Origin: Micrasema longulum
Taxonomy: Eukaryota; Arthropoda; Insecta; Trichoptera; Brachycentridae
Length of the DNA stretch: 64,000 nt
Direction: 5' to 3'
Assembly (NCBI GenBank): GCA_022494885.1
Contig: JAGVSM010002696.1
Location: forward strand, 124,001 to 188,000
How positions within the stretch are numbered: position 1 is the stretch's first letter; each line of letters starts with the position of its first letter. Below are positions 10,461 to 21,148 of the stretch, piece after piece. The position numbers and the translations under genes were made by a program. Below the pieces are notes generated by a model. The model made no database searches, was not told where the DNA came from, and saw nothing but the letters and a program-made list of their open reading frames with translations.

Positions 10461-11340
10461 TTTTGACTTAGTTTGGCAATTTTACTTTTTACACACCATG
10501 TAGCATAGAAATTAGCAGGGTTGTGCATGTTCGAAAGCTGTATTTATAAAATTCTGATTGTAGAAAATTAAAATATTCTCTTTGCGTCGCGTTGCCCGAA
10601 AGAGTTGGCGTTAAAAATGCATAATTTTCCTTGCAATACCATTATTAATTTCTTAGGAAATCTGGCGGTGACTTAATCTGATTATGAAACTCCTCAGTCA
10701 ATGCAACTTCCCAAGGACAAAATACATTTTCAAGAGAGAGGTTCAGGGCTGGATGTTCCCTGGTGGAGGGATTTGAGTTGGAAGCTCCTCGATGACTCTG
10801 GGGAACGATTAAGCCCCAAGTGTCTTTGGCAATAGTGAAACTTCCTACCAGACAAATGATCTGTGAATGCTTTTCTTTTTACGAAGTGGGACGTTTGGCA
10901 TTCATCAATGAAACTGTAAATGCCAAAATTTACTTGAAATTATGGAAGTGTTTTTATTCCCCTCAATTAAATTGAATTGATCCCAAGTTTCTGAGTGCAT
11001 TTTTCAAAATGACTCTGCACCTTGCCACCTCACAGAAACTGCAAGTATTTTTTTCTCGTTATATGACTCGAAATATTAATATTTTTTATTTATTTATTTT
11101 ATTCACAATTTATTTATGTAACATTTGAGACACAAATTCCAACTCCACGGAACCAGAGTCTTGTGTTGAGTAGGGACGAATAAATTGCACCTGTAGGACG
11201 AAAACGACTTAACTCAAAAAAGTCTAAAATGAGCTAACTCTTAAAAGACTGTGGTAAATAATCCCTTTGCGCGCGGTGATGTAACATCGTGTTACCACTA
11301 GTAAGACGGAATCTACTAAAGTTCAGACATTTGAAAAAAA
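10461..11340. other. Intergenic, no gene recognised
   Basis: No long open frame or known repeat is recognisable. A moderately GC-richer block (10560-10900, 'ctggatgttccctggtggag') may be old transposon sequence. Confidence 0.4.
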
Positions 11341-11344
11341 GAAC

Positions 11345-11860
11345 ATGGAGACATACTGTTTAATAATTCCTTTTATTTATTTATTTTAAAGAAACAAACA
11401 GTCGACAATGATGTAAAAACATAAAAAAAATAAACAGTTTAAAGACAGACCAGCAAAGTTTCTAAATAAAAATCATACATATTATTAAATTGTGTTACAG
11501 CAAAATGATGTGTTTATGTGTATTTGTATGAGAGTAAATGTGAATGTGTGTTTATGTGTATTAGTGTGGGAGTAAGTGTTCAGGAGTATGCATCATTAAA
11601 TAGTAAGTGGGATTGTATCGCAGCCAGAAATAATAAGTCTTCATTTATTTTTAAAAAAATTAAGGGGTATGTAAAATATATCAATAGATGAAAAAAAAAA
11701 CATTATAGTTAGAGCAAGAACAATAGAGGAAAGAGTGTTGTGCATAGTTAGTGCCTCAGACTGGCAGATGGAATAAATACTTTTGCAAATAAACAATTAA
11801 GTCTTGTTATAAAATAAATTAAAAATCATAAATACGCCGGTCATATTACGCGCGTGCGTC
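11345..11860 (-). pseudogene. Jockey-like non-LTR retrotransposon 3' remnant
   Basis: A minus-strand peptide scrap reads 'TNYAQHSF', matching 'TNYARHSYS' in the fragment at 45070-45850. It is followed by a TG-rich 3' UTR (11500-11590, two imperfect copies of a unit of about 40 bp) and a T-rich end. Heavily decayed. Confidence 0.4.
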
Positions 11861-12984
11861 CCCTATCACTGTCATCAACCAACTGAAGATTGAATCTGTT
11901 TTACACAACACCCGCCACAGAACAGCGTCTCTGTCTTCCTTGTTATGACTTATATCTTCATGCTCTCTCTTATGAGGATGTGTTGCTGAATTAGCGGACA
12001 TTCATTCTTTGCGTAATAAAGATAAATATTTTTTGTATTAATATCCAGCATAGTTTTACAAATTTTACTTTCCAAATCCGGCATGAAAATGTCCATTTGA
12101 ATATTAAAAAATACGAGTTCATCATTAAAAAAATAAGAGATATATATAAAGTTTTGTGTTCCATGTCGACTAGTATGATATAACAGCCACACTAGAGTTA
12201 AGATCATAAAACGACTTCAATGAACATTATACATCTATCTGCATTTAAAAAACGCAACATTCGGATGATAATAGGACAAAACAGTTACATCGGTCTATTT
12301 ATTACTCAGAGAATTTAGATTCCGTGTCAGTACGGAAGCGACGCAATTAGTGTTGTGTTTACATTGTTGTGTGAAGGGCGCAACGCAGAAAAACATAGTG
12401 ACCGAAAGCCAATGAGTCGATTTTATTCCAAAACAAATGGAATATATACTTTATTTTTTAAATATCAAAAATACCAATTTAGCTTTTTATTGTTTCGTTC
12501 TGACTTACCGATAATCTTAGTGACTTTTTAAGTTAATGTCATTTTACTATTTAAATTATCGATAATCTTATCATTAAGTCACCTTATTTACGTTTATGTC
12601 ATCGTGGATAAATAAAAACATGTGTTTGGTGACTTGATCTAATCCAATAAAAAATATGTCATTATCTTATTTATAGAGCTTTTGTTTGTTTTTTTTTTCA
12701 ATCTAATAATGACTAATTAAACACATTTCTTGTTTAAGCTTATAATAATTTATTTTTATTACGCTTTTTTTTATAGATTTATAGCTGAAGGCCTACGGTA
12801 TAATTTTTAACTCAAAATTTGGTGCTTACTTTGAAAAATACGAACCAATTAACGAAAGAATACAAAAGTGTCACAATTTACAGATATTTAACTTTATTAT
12901 TATTATTTTATACATATTTTTTTATTTCGTTTCTTTTACATTTATTATATTGAACATAATTAAAATTATTTTATTAAGTGTAAA
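11861..12984. other. Intergenic AT-rich sequence
   Basis: No gene is recognisable. Near 12490-12610 the phrases 'cgataatctta' and 'gtgac'/'gtcac' recur in both orientations, which looks like a decayed palindromic element. Confidence 0.35.
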
Positions 12985-13090
12985 CAATTTTTTTTATGTG
13001 TGCATGAGTTTCTTACACTAATATACAAAGAAATTGGCAATATTTGTGTACATACTGTTTGTTTACCTAACAAAATAAACAAATGAATAA
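12985..13090 (+). repeat. Repeat J, shared with 30060-30180 and 17325-17395
   Basis: It contains 'cactaatatacaaagaaatt' and 'gtttgtttacctaacaaaat'. The copy at 30060-30180 is the reverse complement; a diverged copy directly precedes the tRNA-like head at 17399, so this may be part of the SINE-C family. Confidence 0.5.
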
Positions 13091-14166
13091 ATAAATGATG
13101 ATGATGAAGCCTAAAAGTCGTAAATGAAAACACTTCATCTTGCGTTTTCTTTGTACTAGATATTCAAGTCTCACATATTTACTAAGCCAACAAGCCATTT
13201 CTGCTTCTCTTATATGAGATGTTCTCGGAAGCTTTATTCTTTTAATAAAAAAAAGGTAGAGCTGGAAAGTATAAAACAGTAACCTCCTGTAAAATGTTAT
13301 ATAGGGAAATATCACGTTTTTTAAAACATTTTTAAAGTAATAAAGGTCTATGAAATACTGTCCAGTAAAAAAAATTCTAATTATTCCCGCCAAAAAGGGC
13401 ATTCCATTGGCCACGCCCCTAATACGTCACGATTCATGTTTATTTGTTCCCGGCCATTGAAACTTGTTTAGAATATTATCACAAATCTTGACGTCACAAC
13501 AACCAACGCAACAAATCGCGTTTTTCTAGCAAAGTATTATTTTTACATTTTTAAAAAAAAATAATCTAAAACATTTCTTTACGATACTTATTCATATTGA
13601 TTTTGAAAATACAATTAATTATTCTAAATCCATTTCATATATTTTTATCGGTATTCGTAGTATGTGATATTTAGCTATTCAGCTGATACGACTTTTAGCC
13701 TTATCAGGGCAGCCGCTTAAAGCAATTTTGAGCACATTGTTTACATTGGATAATAAAATCCACTTTTGTGGATTTTATTATATCCATATTTGTGGATTTT
13801 ATTATTGTGTAAAATTTTCTTTGGGCTCAGTCGCTAATTTTGTATGCTGTGATGCTGTGGACAGGAGTTGTAAAGTGTACTAACCAACGTAATTTATTTA
13901 AATACTTTCTGAAGAAAATAATCGAAATGTAATTATTACCCCTACAAATCTTTCGTTTCGTTTGTTTTATTAATTTTTCTACGGGGCGGCATGATCCATT
14001 ATGCATAATTAATGTCAAACTTGCAGGTGACATAATGCACAGAGAATATATTAACTCTTGAGGTAGATTTATTGTATTAACACAACCTTCAAATAATATG
14101 TTTACTCCATCGCGGTTTATAGAATTAGTTAGAAGAATTATTTGCTGAAATATATACGGTAGATAT
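13091..14166. other. Intergenic; contains one small palindrome
   Basis: No gene is recognisable. At 13747-13806 the phrase 'taataaaatccac' faces 'gtggattttatta', and the latter is repeated once more directly, giving a compact inverted plus direct repeat. Confidence 0.4.
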
Positions 14167-14625
14167 ATGTATTTACATCATTTAAAGAAGAAACTTTTTG
14201 ATGCTTGTGTTCTCCCTGTACTGACATATGGCCGTGAAACTTTTGTGTTCACGAAAAAAAATTTACACAAATTATCAGTGATACAGAGAGCCATGGAAAG
14301 GAGAATGCTGGGTATTTCGTTGAGAGACAGAAAAACCAATACATGGATTAGAGCGAGAACAAAGATAACCGATGTGGTCCATAGGGCTGCCAACCAGAAA
14401 TGGTGCTGGGCTGGTCATATAGCCAGAATCACAGACTCTAGATGGACCAAAAAAGTCCTGGAATGGCGACCCAGAACGGGTAGAAGAAGTGTCGGCAGGC
14501 CTCAGACGAGGTGGTCTGATGACATAAGAGTAGCAGGAAGTGGTTGGATGCGGTTGGCTCAGGATAGGGAAATATGGAGACTAAAGGGGGAGGCCTATGT
14601 TCAACGTTGGACAAAAGACGGCTGA
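14167..14625 (+). pseudogene. RTE-like non-LTR retrotransposon, RT C-terminal fragment
   Basis: An open frame of 152 codons starts in the RT thumb ('FDACVLPVLTYGRETF'). It continues 'RRMLGISLRDRKTNTWIR', 'RAANQKWCWAGHIARITD' and 'EWRPRTGRRSVGRPQTRWSD' and ends 'YVQRWTKDG*'. This is the C-terminal end of an insect RTE-type element, 5' truncated but still open. It is followed by GATGATGATGAT at 14624-14634. A related fragment on the other strand is at 16890-17235. Confidence 0.8.
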
Positions 14626-14815
14626 TGATGATGATACGGTAGATTTCATAATAAAAATGTACTTTGCAAATCAAAGACACAATTGATCGTGTCTTAGCAG
14701 TGTTTACGTGTGTTTTCGCAATAATTTATTATTTTTTGTTTTACTTATAAATAAATACAAGTAATCAATTAAAAATACTTGATAATTTTCTATTTATTTA
14801 TTTAATCAATTCGTA

Positions 14816-15097
14816 CAATATTTGAGTTTGTCCAAATGTTCGTAGACAAAAGACTGGATTTCACCCCCTCGGGGTCATTAAGATTAACAAATTACAACAG
14901 GGATGGAGAATACCGAGTAAAGTGGCCACTTAAACCAGCCAATGACGGGTCATAAGCCCAGTAAATGCCTAGACTTCCATATTTCCTTATTTAAGGCATT
15001 CTCCATCCCTGTTGTAATTTCTTAATCTTAATGACTCCCGAGGGGTGAATTCCAGTCTTTTGTCTACGAACATTTGGAAAAACTCAAATATTGTAAT
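14816..15097 (+). mobile_element. MITE-2 foldback copy
   Basis: This element of about 280 bp has long terminal inverted repeats of about 90 bp: 'gagtttgtccaaatgttcgt' on the left faces 'acgaacatttggaaaaactc' on the right, and 'caacagggatggagaa' faces 'ttctccatccctgttg'. The centre carries the family block with 'cattggctggttt' in reverse. Confidence 0.8.
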
Positions 15098-15420
15098 GAA
15101 ACCAACTGGTCCAAGAAGAAGTTTAAAAATTGGAAAATTGTTTTCAGGCGTTGCCTAGTATGTGAAATAATTCAGTCAGATGAATCTCATCACAACAATA
15201 AAGGTTTCAGCTCTTTAACTTCAATAAAATCAACATGTGGAAGAATTGAAGAAATATGGATGTTTAAACATAGGCAAAATGGTGAATGTTACACAGTGTG
15301 TAAAGTGGCGACTTAAACCAGCCAATGACGGGTCATAAGCTCTGTAAATGCCTAGACTTCCATATTCCCTTAATTAAGGTATTCTCCATCCTGTTGTAAT
15401 TTGTTAATCAATTAGTGCTT
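15098..15420 (+). mobile_element. MITE-2, second copy adjoining the foldback
   Basis: It continues directly from the previous copy: 'tggtccaagaagaagtttaa', 'caggcgttgcctagtatgtg', 'gaatctcatcacaacaataa', 'aacatgtggaagaattgaag', 'cagccaatgacgggtcataa' and 'attctccatcctgttgtaat'. This looks like a longer, less deleted version of the family. Confidence 0.65.
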
Positions 15421-15594
15421 TCATCCCCTAACGGGCATCGTTTTCGTGTTTTCGTTCTTTTTTTTGAGAAAACTGATGGCAGATACATCTTTAGAAAATA
15501 AGCAGTTTGGATTAGAACCCGCATTATTTTTTTTTTAAAAACAGAAATGAAAAAATTTGGATGTACAAATATAGGCAAAATCGTACATTTCAAT

Positions 15595-15890
15595 ATTTTG
15601 AGTTTGTTCTAATGATTGTAGACAAAAGACTGGATTTCACCCCCTAGGGGACTTAAGTCAAAAAATGGAAGAATTGAAAAAATATGGATGTTCAAATGAC
15701 AGCCACTATAAACCAGCCAATGAAAGGTCATACGTCTAGACTTCCATATTCCCTTCACTAAAATGTTCTCTATCCTTGTTTGTAATTTGTGTAAAGTGGC
15801 CACTTAAACCAACTAATGAAAGGTCATAAGTCCTGTAAATGCCCAGACATCCGTATACACTTCTCTAATATGTTCTACAACTCTGTTGAA
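15595..15890 (+). mobile_element. MITE-2, decayed copy
   Basis: It begins 'tttgagtttgttctaatgat' followed by 'gtagacaaaagactggattt' and carries two fragments of the 'aaccagccaatgaaaggtca' block, which suggests internal duplication or rearrangement. Confidence 0.6.
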
Positions 15891-16056
15891 ATACGCTGAT
15901 TTAAATTAGTTCATTCCTAGATAAAATGTAAGAATTGCGTGCAACAAATAAGGTTTTGTTTTTGATAATTTATTCAGAAAGTTAATAAATCTTTACATCA
16001 ATTAATATCACAGATTATATAATAATTATTTTATCATAGTTAACGTGTTTTGATAA

Positions 16057-16326
16057 ACATCATCATCTTCATCATCATTCCTTTCCGCACCTAATGGTGC
16101 ATAGGGCACATGATTGGTACACCAATTGCAGCATATCTCGATCAATTTTGTTAAATGAAGTTATGGTGATAAGTTTTATGCTTCAGGTACCATTCTAGGG
16201 ACTATGAAATATTCTAGTGTAAAAAACCCTTTTAAATAAATATTTCATATCAACCATGTCGGGAATCGAACCCGAGACCTCTTGCATGGTAGGCAAACGC
16301 GCCGACCATTACACCACGAGGCCGAC
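16057..16326 (-). mobile_element. SINE-A, full-length copy
   Basis: This is the reverse-complement copy. The (ATC)n tail is at 16057-16080, the conserved 'ctaatggtgcatagggcac' follows, and the tRNA-like head ends at 16326 with B box 'ggaatcgaacc' and 'gaccattacaccacgaggcc'. Confidence 0.8.
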
Positions 16327-16448
16327 ACATCATTGATGTACATCATCATCATCAAACGCTTCGATGGTTCAGTTCCGTAGAGCTATAGCTCTTGTTAGAA
16401 CTTACAGGTTTTGAGAAATGGCATAATTGACTTAACTAATATATTTAA

Positions 16449-16871
16449 GGGCATTGGAAGCAAAGATAGTAACCTCCAAAAAAATTTTTTTTTAGTTATG
16501 ATGTCATTCTGTAGTTTATCAACTTTATTTTTTATAAAAATCATGAGTTGAGTTGCAAATTTAGTTTAAAATCATACTTCTGATGGTTTGAAAATAGTTT
16601 GGCAGCAAACATAGCAATATCCATTAGCCATTTTATTCGACCAATGACAGGCTTGAAATTTAAAATTTCAAAATGGCCGCGCCATACAAGTATTAAGAAA
16701 GTGTTTTGAATTCGTGTTTTTATTAAAGCTAATTTATTAGGATCATGAAGTTTAAGTTCAGTGAAAATAACATTTATAGCATAAAGACTCTCTTTGGCAT
16801 TAGTGTAGCAGTTTTTGTTATTTTTCTCAAAGACACCAAACGGGAGTTTGCTATCTTTGCTTCCAATGCCC
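16449..16871 (+). mobile_element. MITE-E, 423 bp with 21-bp TIRs
   Basis: Left end 16449-16469 'gggcattggaagcaaagata' is mirrored at 16851-16871 'tatctttgcttccaatgccc'. The interior has 'gaccaatgacaggcttgaaa' and no coding capacity. Only one copy is seen in the window. Confidence 0.65.
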
Positions 16872-16889
16872 TCATTTATGTAAAATATA

Positions 16890-17235
16890 TGAGGGTTCTT
16901 CTCTACTCATCAGCCTGTTTCTCTCCACTGCTGGATAAAGGCATCTTCCAAATTTTTCCATGTTCTTCTGTCCTGGGCACTCTGCTTCCATCCATGGCCC
17001 ATGAGTTCGACGACGTCGTCAGTCCATCTCCTCTGTGGTCTCCCTACTTTCCTTTTACTTTCGAAGGGTCTCCAGTTTAGTGTTCTGGGGGTCCACCTAT
17101 CGACTTCTTGTCTCGCCACATGACCCGCCCACTGCCATTTTTGTCTTCCGACTCTATTTGTGATATCGGCCACCTTTGTAGGGCGTCTTATCTCCTCGTT
17201 CCTTATTCGGTCTCATAAGGAGACGCCCAACATTT
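16890..17235 (-). pseudogene. RTE-like retrotransposon C-terminal fragment
   Basis: The minus-strand frame gives 'VGRQKWQWAGHVARQEVDRW', 'KRKVGRPQRRWTDDVVELMG' and ends 'AFIQQWRETG*' at 16910. It belongs to the same clade as 14167-14625 but is clearly a different lineage. Upstream it breaks by frameshift at about 17175. Confidence 0.75.
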
Positions 17236-17398
17236 GTCTTTTTATAGACCGCCAAGTGCACCTTTGCACCTCATAGTAATAATTCTCTAGAGAAGCCCTT
17301 AAACTCTATTGCACATAATAAAAAAAAATGTTTTGGCGTGTGCATAGATGTCCTACACTAATATACAAAGAAATTATTAATATATTTTGCACAGATGC

Positions 17399-17610
17399 TT
17401 TCTTCGTGGTGTAGTGGTCAAGACGCTTAACTCACGCACGGAAGGTTCCGGGTTCGATTCCCAGTGAGAACACAAAAATTAAAATGTGTTTTTTTTTAAG
17501 TCTGGGTGTTCTGTGATGTAATTCACCGCTGTAATTCGGACTCCTGGCCTGTTGTGGTGCAAAAAAAATATATAGTAGTTGTTTACCCAAAAAAATTAAC
17601 AAAAAAAAAA
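17399..17610 (+). mobile_element. SINE-C, tRNA-like head plus tail
   Basis: The head 17399-17472 has an A-box-like 'tggtgtagtggtcaagac' and a B box (GGTTCGATTCC). The ends do not pair into a proper acceptor stem and it runs into 'ctgggtgttctgtgatgtaa', so I call a SINE rather than a tRNA gene. Repeat J precedes it. Confidence 0.55.
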
Positions 17611-17654
17611 TTGAACGTAATTATGCAGAAAGCACCCAGTCTACAATTAAAAAA

Positions 17655-18045
17655 GAAATATTGATGTTATCGGGTGCAGTAAGATCAATTCTATGTTCCG
17701 CTAAAAACAGCCAGACGCTTTCATAAACAAAACTGTATTAATAATCACCTTCTTAAAATGGTGTCGATCACAAAAATGGCATTTCTCAATTCGCAGAAAA
17801 CACCCACAGCACTAGAAAAATCTTATGGTACTTGAACAATCATTAAAACTAGTCAAATACACGATAAGATTATTGTTTTTAATATAGCAAAAATACTTAC
17901 GTACTCAGTGTTTATCATTTGTCAAAGCCAAAAACATTCCAACTGTTGTGTAGATTCGAAAATTCACTCTTTTCACAAAAGTGCTATTATTTCAGATTCA
18001 CTTTTCTATGGCTGGCTGCTTACTGCATACCTACGTTCATTTCAT
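17655..18045 (+). repeat. Repeat F, copy 1
   Basis: This repeat of about 390 bp matches 54055-54430 along its length: 'cgggtgcagtaag', 'tcgcagaaaacacccacag', 'cactagaaaaatcttatgg' and 'ttttcacaaaagtgctatta'. No TIRs or coding sequence are seen. It runs into a SINE-A tail. Confidence 0.7.
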
Positions 18046-18146
18046 TGCTCCTGGACTGGCAACAGAAGCGTATGACTGATCGCCCTACCTTCATGAAACA
18101 GATGATTGAAATACGCCGCATTTGGTTTACCGATGATGATGATGAA
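18046..18146 (+). mobile_element. SINE-A tail, decayed
   Basis: The phrases 'gctcctggactggcaacaga', 'gcgtatgactgatcgcccta' and 'aatacgccgcatttggttta' with GATGATGATGA match the 3' half of SINE-A. The head is missing. Confidence 0.55.
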
Positions 18147-18222
18147 TAATTATCAGAATAAATAAAAATAAAATAAATACAACTTAAAACGGTACTTGAA
18201 AAACAGAAACATAAAGGGTGAT

Positions 18223-18579
18223 TTAAATTTGCTCCAAACAATAAACTGCGACGACAAACATCAATATTTTAAATCTAAAAATACAATAATCCCATGTTGT
18301 TTGATTTTCATTTTCTTCTTTTAAATTCGTCGAATATTCATTTAATATTGGAATAAACTCCGAAGACCTTTCAGTGAAATTTGTAAAATCTGCTTTGGAC
18401 TTTGGTGAATGATGTCTTTCAATATTAGCGAGTGAAAGATTTCTAAATTCAGCTGAACTATTTTGTATATTGTGTTCAGACGTATTAAGTATGGCAAATG
18501 CATTATCAATGACTTGATTTTGATCTGCTTTTGTACTATTGTTTGATGAATAATCTGGAAACGGCAATTTGTCTTCATT
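18223..18579 (-). CDS. Possible terminal exon of an unrecognised gene
   Basis: A minus-strand open frame of 118 codons begins directly after an acceptor-like 'ttaaaatattgtttcag|aat'. It is rich in Ser, Asn, Thr and Glu, with several N-glycosylation sequons (NNST, NTS, NSS, NLS, NFT, NQT). It ends with a hydrophobic stretch 'FKILMFVVAVYCL' near the C-terminus, as in a membrane-anchored or GPI-anchored protein. I do not recognise the family, see no upstream exon, and see no AATAAA just downstream. It could be chance in AT-rich DNA. Confidence 0.3.
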   Translation of the reverse strand, partial: NEDKLPFPDYSSNNSTKADQNQVIDNAFAILNTSEHNIQNSSAEFRNLSLANIERHHSPKSKADFTNFTERSSEFIPILNEYSTNLKEENENQTTWDYCIFRFKILMFVVAVYCLEQI

Positions 18580-19006
18580 CTGAAACAATATTTTAAAATG
18601 ATTAAAATAATAAACAATTATACTTACATTTATAACATACAATATGAATTAAAATAAGTTTTCACTGTTCCCTGACAGACGATGTCATTTTAGCTTTTTA
18701 CACCAAGCAATATTACAGACAACTTCCTCGTAAAGCTCTACCATTAGGCTCGAAATGACAGTACATATTGTATCGTCAGCTCAATTCGTTCTTATGCTAC
18801 AGACCAAAACCCAAATCTGCAGAAATAGAGCTTGAAAGATTTTTTTACGAAATAGGCATAAATATTGTCCACAACTTAAAACGAAATTCATTTTAAAAAC
18901 TCCTTAAACAATTAAAAAAATATATCTTTTTCATTAAAATATTTTTTTAAATATTTTTATTTTATTGAAATAAACGGCACTTAGTGCCTTTTACATATAA
19001 GTTACA

Positions 19007-20424
19007 TCTATATATATATATAAATGAATCGCCGTGTTATGTCTTGCAAAAACTTGAAAATGGCTTGACAGATTTACGTGCGGTTTTTTGCAAAATTTTC
19101 TAATTCACGTACTCAAGGTTTACAAACAATAACATCTTCAATATATTGTGTAGAAAAAAAGTTAGAAGCAAATATGTGTTTTCATCGATTTTCCAGGGTT
19201 GCATTCGACTGAAATGCATATTCCAAAAAAATTGTAGAATGTTGTTTTCTGTAAATTAAAAAAAGTTTGTATTTTAAAGTTTACAAACATAAATAATTTT
19301 TAATGGATACTGAACTGATTAGTTGCCTAACAATTTCTTAATTTCTACATGTTAACATATTTTTTAATGGATTTTTAGTAATGTTTAAAAAAAATTAACC
19401 GACATTCGAGACATTTTTGAAAAACAGAATCCACCACTGCCGGTTAGTAGCGCAGAGTTTGACATTCGCAAAAATAATTCATTATTTGAAAAATTATTAT
19501 TTCATGTTTTGGAATTCAACCACAAACAAGTACTTAGGTACTTACATATCAATGTAAAGTATTTTTCCTTTTATCCGGAAAGTTTTGGCACGCTTTCACG
19601 ATACAGTCATTTTTATTTTATTATTATTTATTGACGGACTTATACAGTCCATTCCAACAATGATAAACACATTTTCTTTTACTAAATACAGACACAAATG
19701 AAATAAAATACAACGAAATAAAATTAAAACTAGGACAAAAAAAAAAAAAAAAAACCACCTTTAGACAAGATCTGGTATATCTTAGTTCTTTATTTTCTTT
19801 TGGTTTAGAATTAAATGTCAAGGTCACGTCAAAACCTGGCTGGTGGTTTAAAAATGACCAAATACGCGTCGGTCATGAGTTGAGTGTCATAATTTTAGAA
19901 CGCTCAGGGGAAAAGTGGTTTGACTTTTATTCATCAATACGTATTCCCGTATTTTCTCCATGGATTATGGCATTAGAGTAGTGATTTTTGCATGATTTTA
20001 ATTTAAGTACGACGAAGCCTCTTAACCAATACAATATTAATATTGTCCAGTTTTAGAATTCAATCATAAACAAGTATCTAGGTACCTACTTATCAATGAA
20101 AAGTCTTTTTCCTTGTATACGCACAGTTTTTGCACGCTTTCACGACACAATCAGACATTTTTAAAAATATATTTACTTTGGTATCGAATTTAATATCAAG
20201 ATCACTTAAATACAACGCCTGGCGATTAAAGAATGACTAAATTCGGTTTTGGAAAGGATTGTAACATAATTTTAGAAGTATTACCCCTACGAATATATAA
20301 ATAGCTTTAAAAAGTCCAAAATAAATAACGTGTGTAATTAATTACGAAAAAAAATGTTTGTTCAACCAGTTAATAGCAGGTAAGCTAACGTTTGGGCAGG
20401 ACAACGTCTGTCGGGTCCGCTCGT
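19007..20424 (+). mobile_element. Helitron-like element with internal duplication
   Basis: It starts TC followed by (TA)n ('tctatatatatatataaatg') and ends 'aacgtctgtcgggtccgctc' plus GT, close to the Helitron 3' signature of a short GC-rich hairpin followed by CTRRT (here CTCGT). There are no TIRs. Inside, a unit of about 545 bp is partly repeated: 'cacgctttcacgatacagtc' (near 19590) and 'cacgctttcacgacacaatc' (near 20135). A jockey fragment is nested in the first unit. Superfamily assignment rests on the ends only. Confidence 0.5.
19614..19850 (-). pseudogene. Jockey-like retrotransposon 3' end nested in the Helitron-like element
   Basis: It matches 36725-36900: 'ttattgacggacttatacag', 'acaacgaaataaaattaaa', then a poly-A run and 'agacaagatctgg'. 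It is the 3' UTR of the jockey-like family, minus orientation. Confidence 0.55.
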
Positions 20425-21000
20425 ATACAATAAAATACTACTTGTAAGTGGAATTATAAGTAAAATATAGTATTTAAATCAAATTATTACTAAACAGTTA
20501 TTTAAAAATTAAGGAGTCGAAAAAAAAGATACACAGTTTAAAAATTATATTACCAGTTATAAAAAAAAAATTATAAGAAAATATTTGGTCGTAGAAATAT
20601 TTTGAAACTGTAAAAAAACTAAGAAATCAACACATATTAATAAAAAAATAAGAATACATGTGTTATTATTTAAAACTACTGCTTAGGTAACTAGTATAAA
20701 AAATATACATATAAATACATACTGACATAAAAAATTGAAAAAGAGAAATTTTTGGCTGTCAGTATACAGTTTGGAAATACGCTTTCAGGAGAGCAGGGTT
20801 GCAATTATGGATCTCATCGCGGGGGTAGAGAAGAAAGAAATTTGGGGATTTTAATTTTTTTCATGCGAATACACTTATTTGATTCATATATGGCCACACT
20901 GATGATTAAACGTCAAATAATGTAGAAAACTGTTTGAAAAACGGAAAAAACCGAATACGGTTTGGTCAATTTATAACATTTAGATTGTTTAGAGTCGGAG
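20425..21000. other. Intergenic AT-rich sequence
   Basis: No gene or clear repeat is recognised. 20770-20830 has a short GC-richer stretch ('gagagcagggttgcaattat') that resembles a MITE-G end. Confidence 0.35.
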
Positions 21001-21007
21001 CTCATAC

Positions 21008-21148
21008 ACTAGGGGGGGTGTATCCTGAACGCAAAAGCGTGCGTAGAAAACGCATATTTAACGCGTATTTACGTACTAAATACACGCTAACAGAGCGATC
21101 TCTTCTCGCGCAATTCCGTTCAGAATACCAGCCCTGTGGTGGTGTTCT
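21008..21148 (+). mobile_element. MITE-G copy
   Basis: 'gggtgtatcctgaac' on the left faces 'gttcagaataccagccc' on the right, with 'cgcgtatttacgta' and 'aaatacacgct' inside. The same plan occurs at 47386-47502. Confidence 0.55.
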
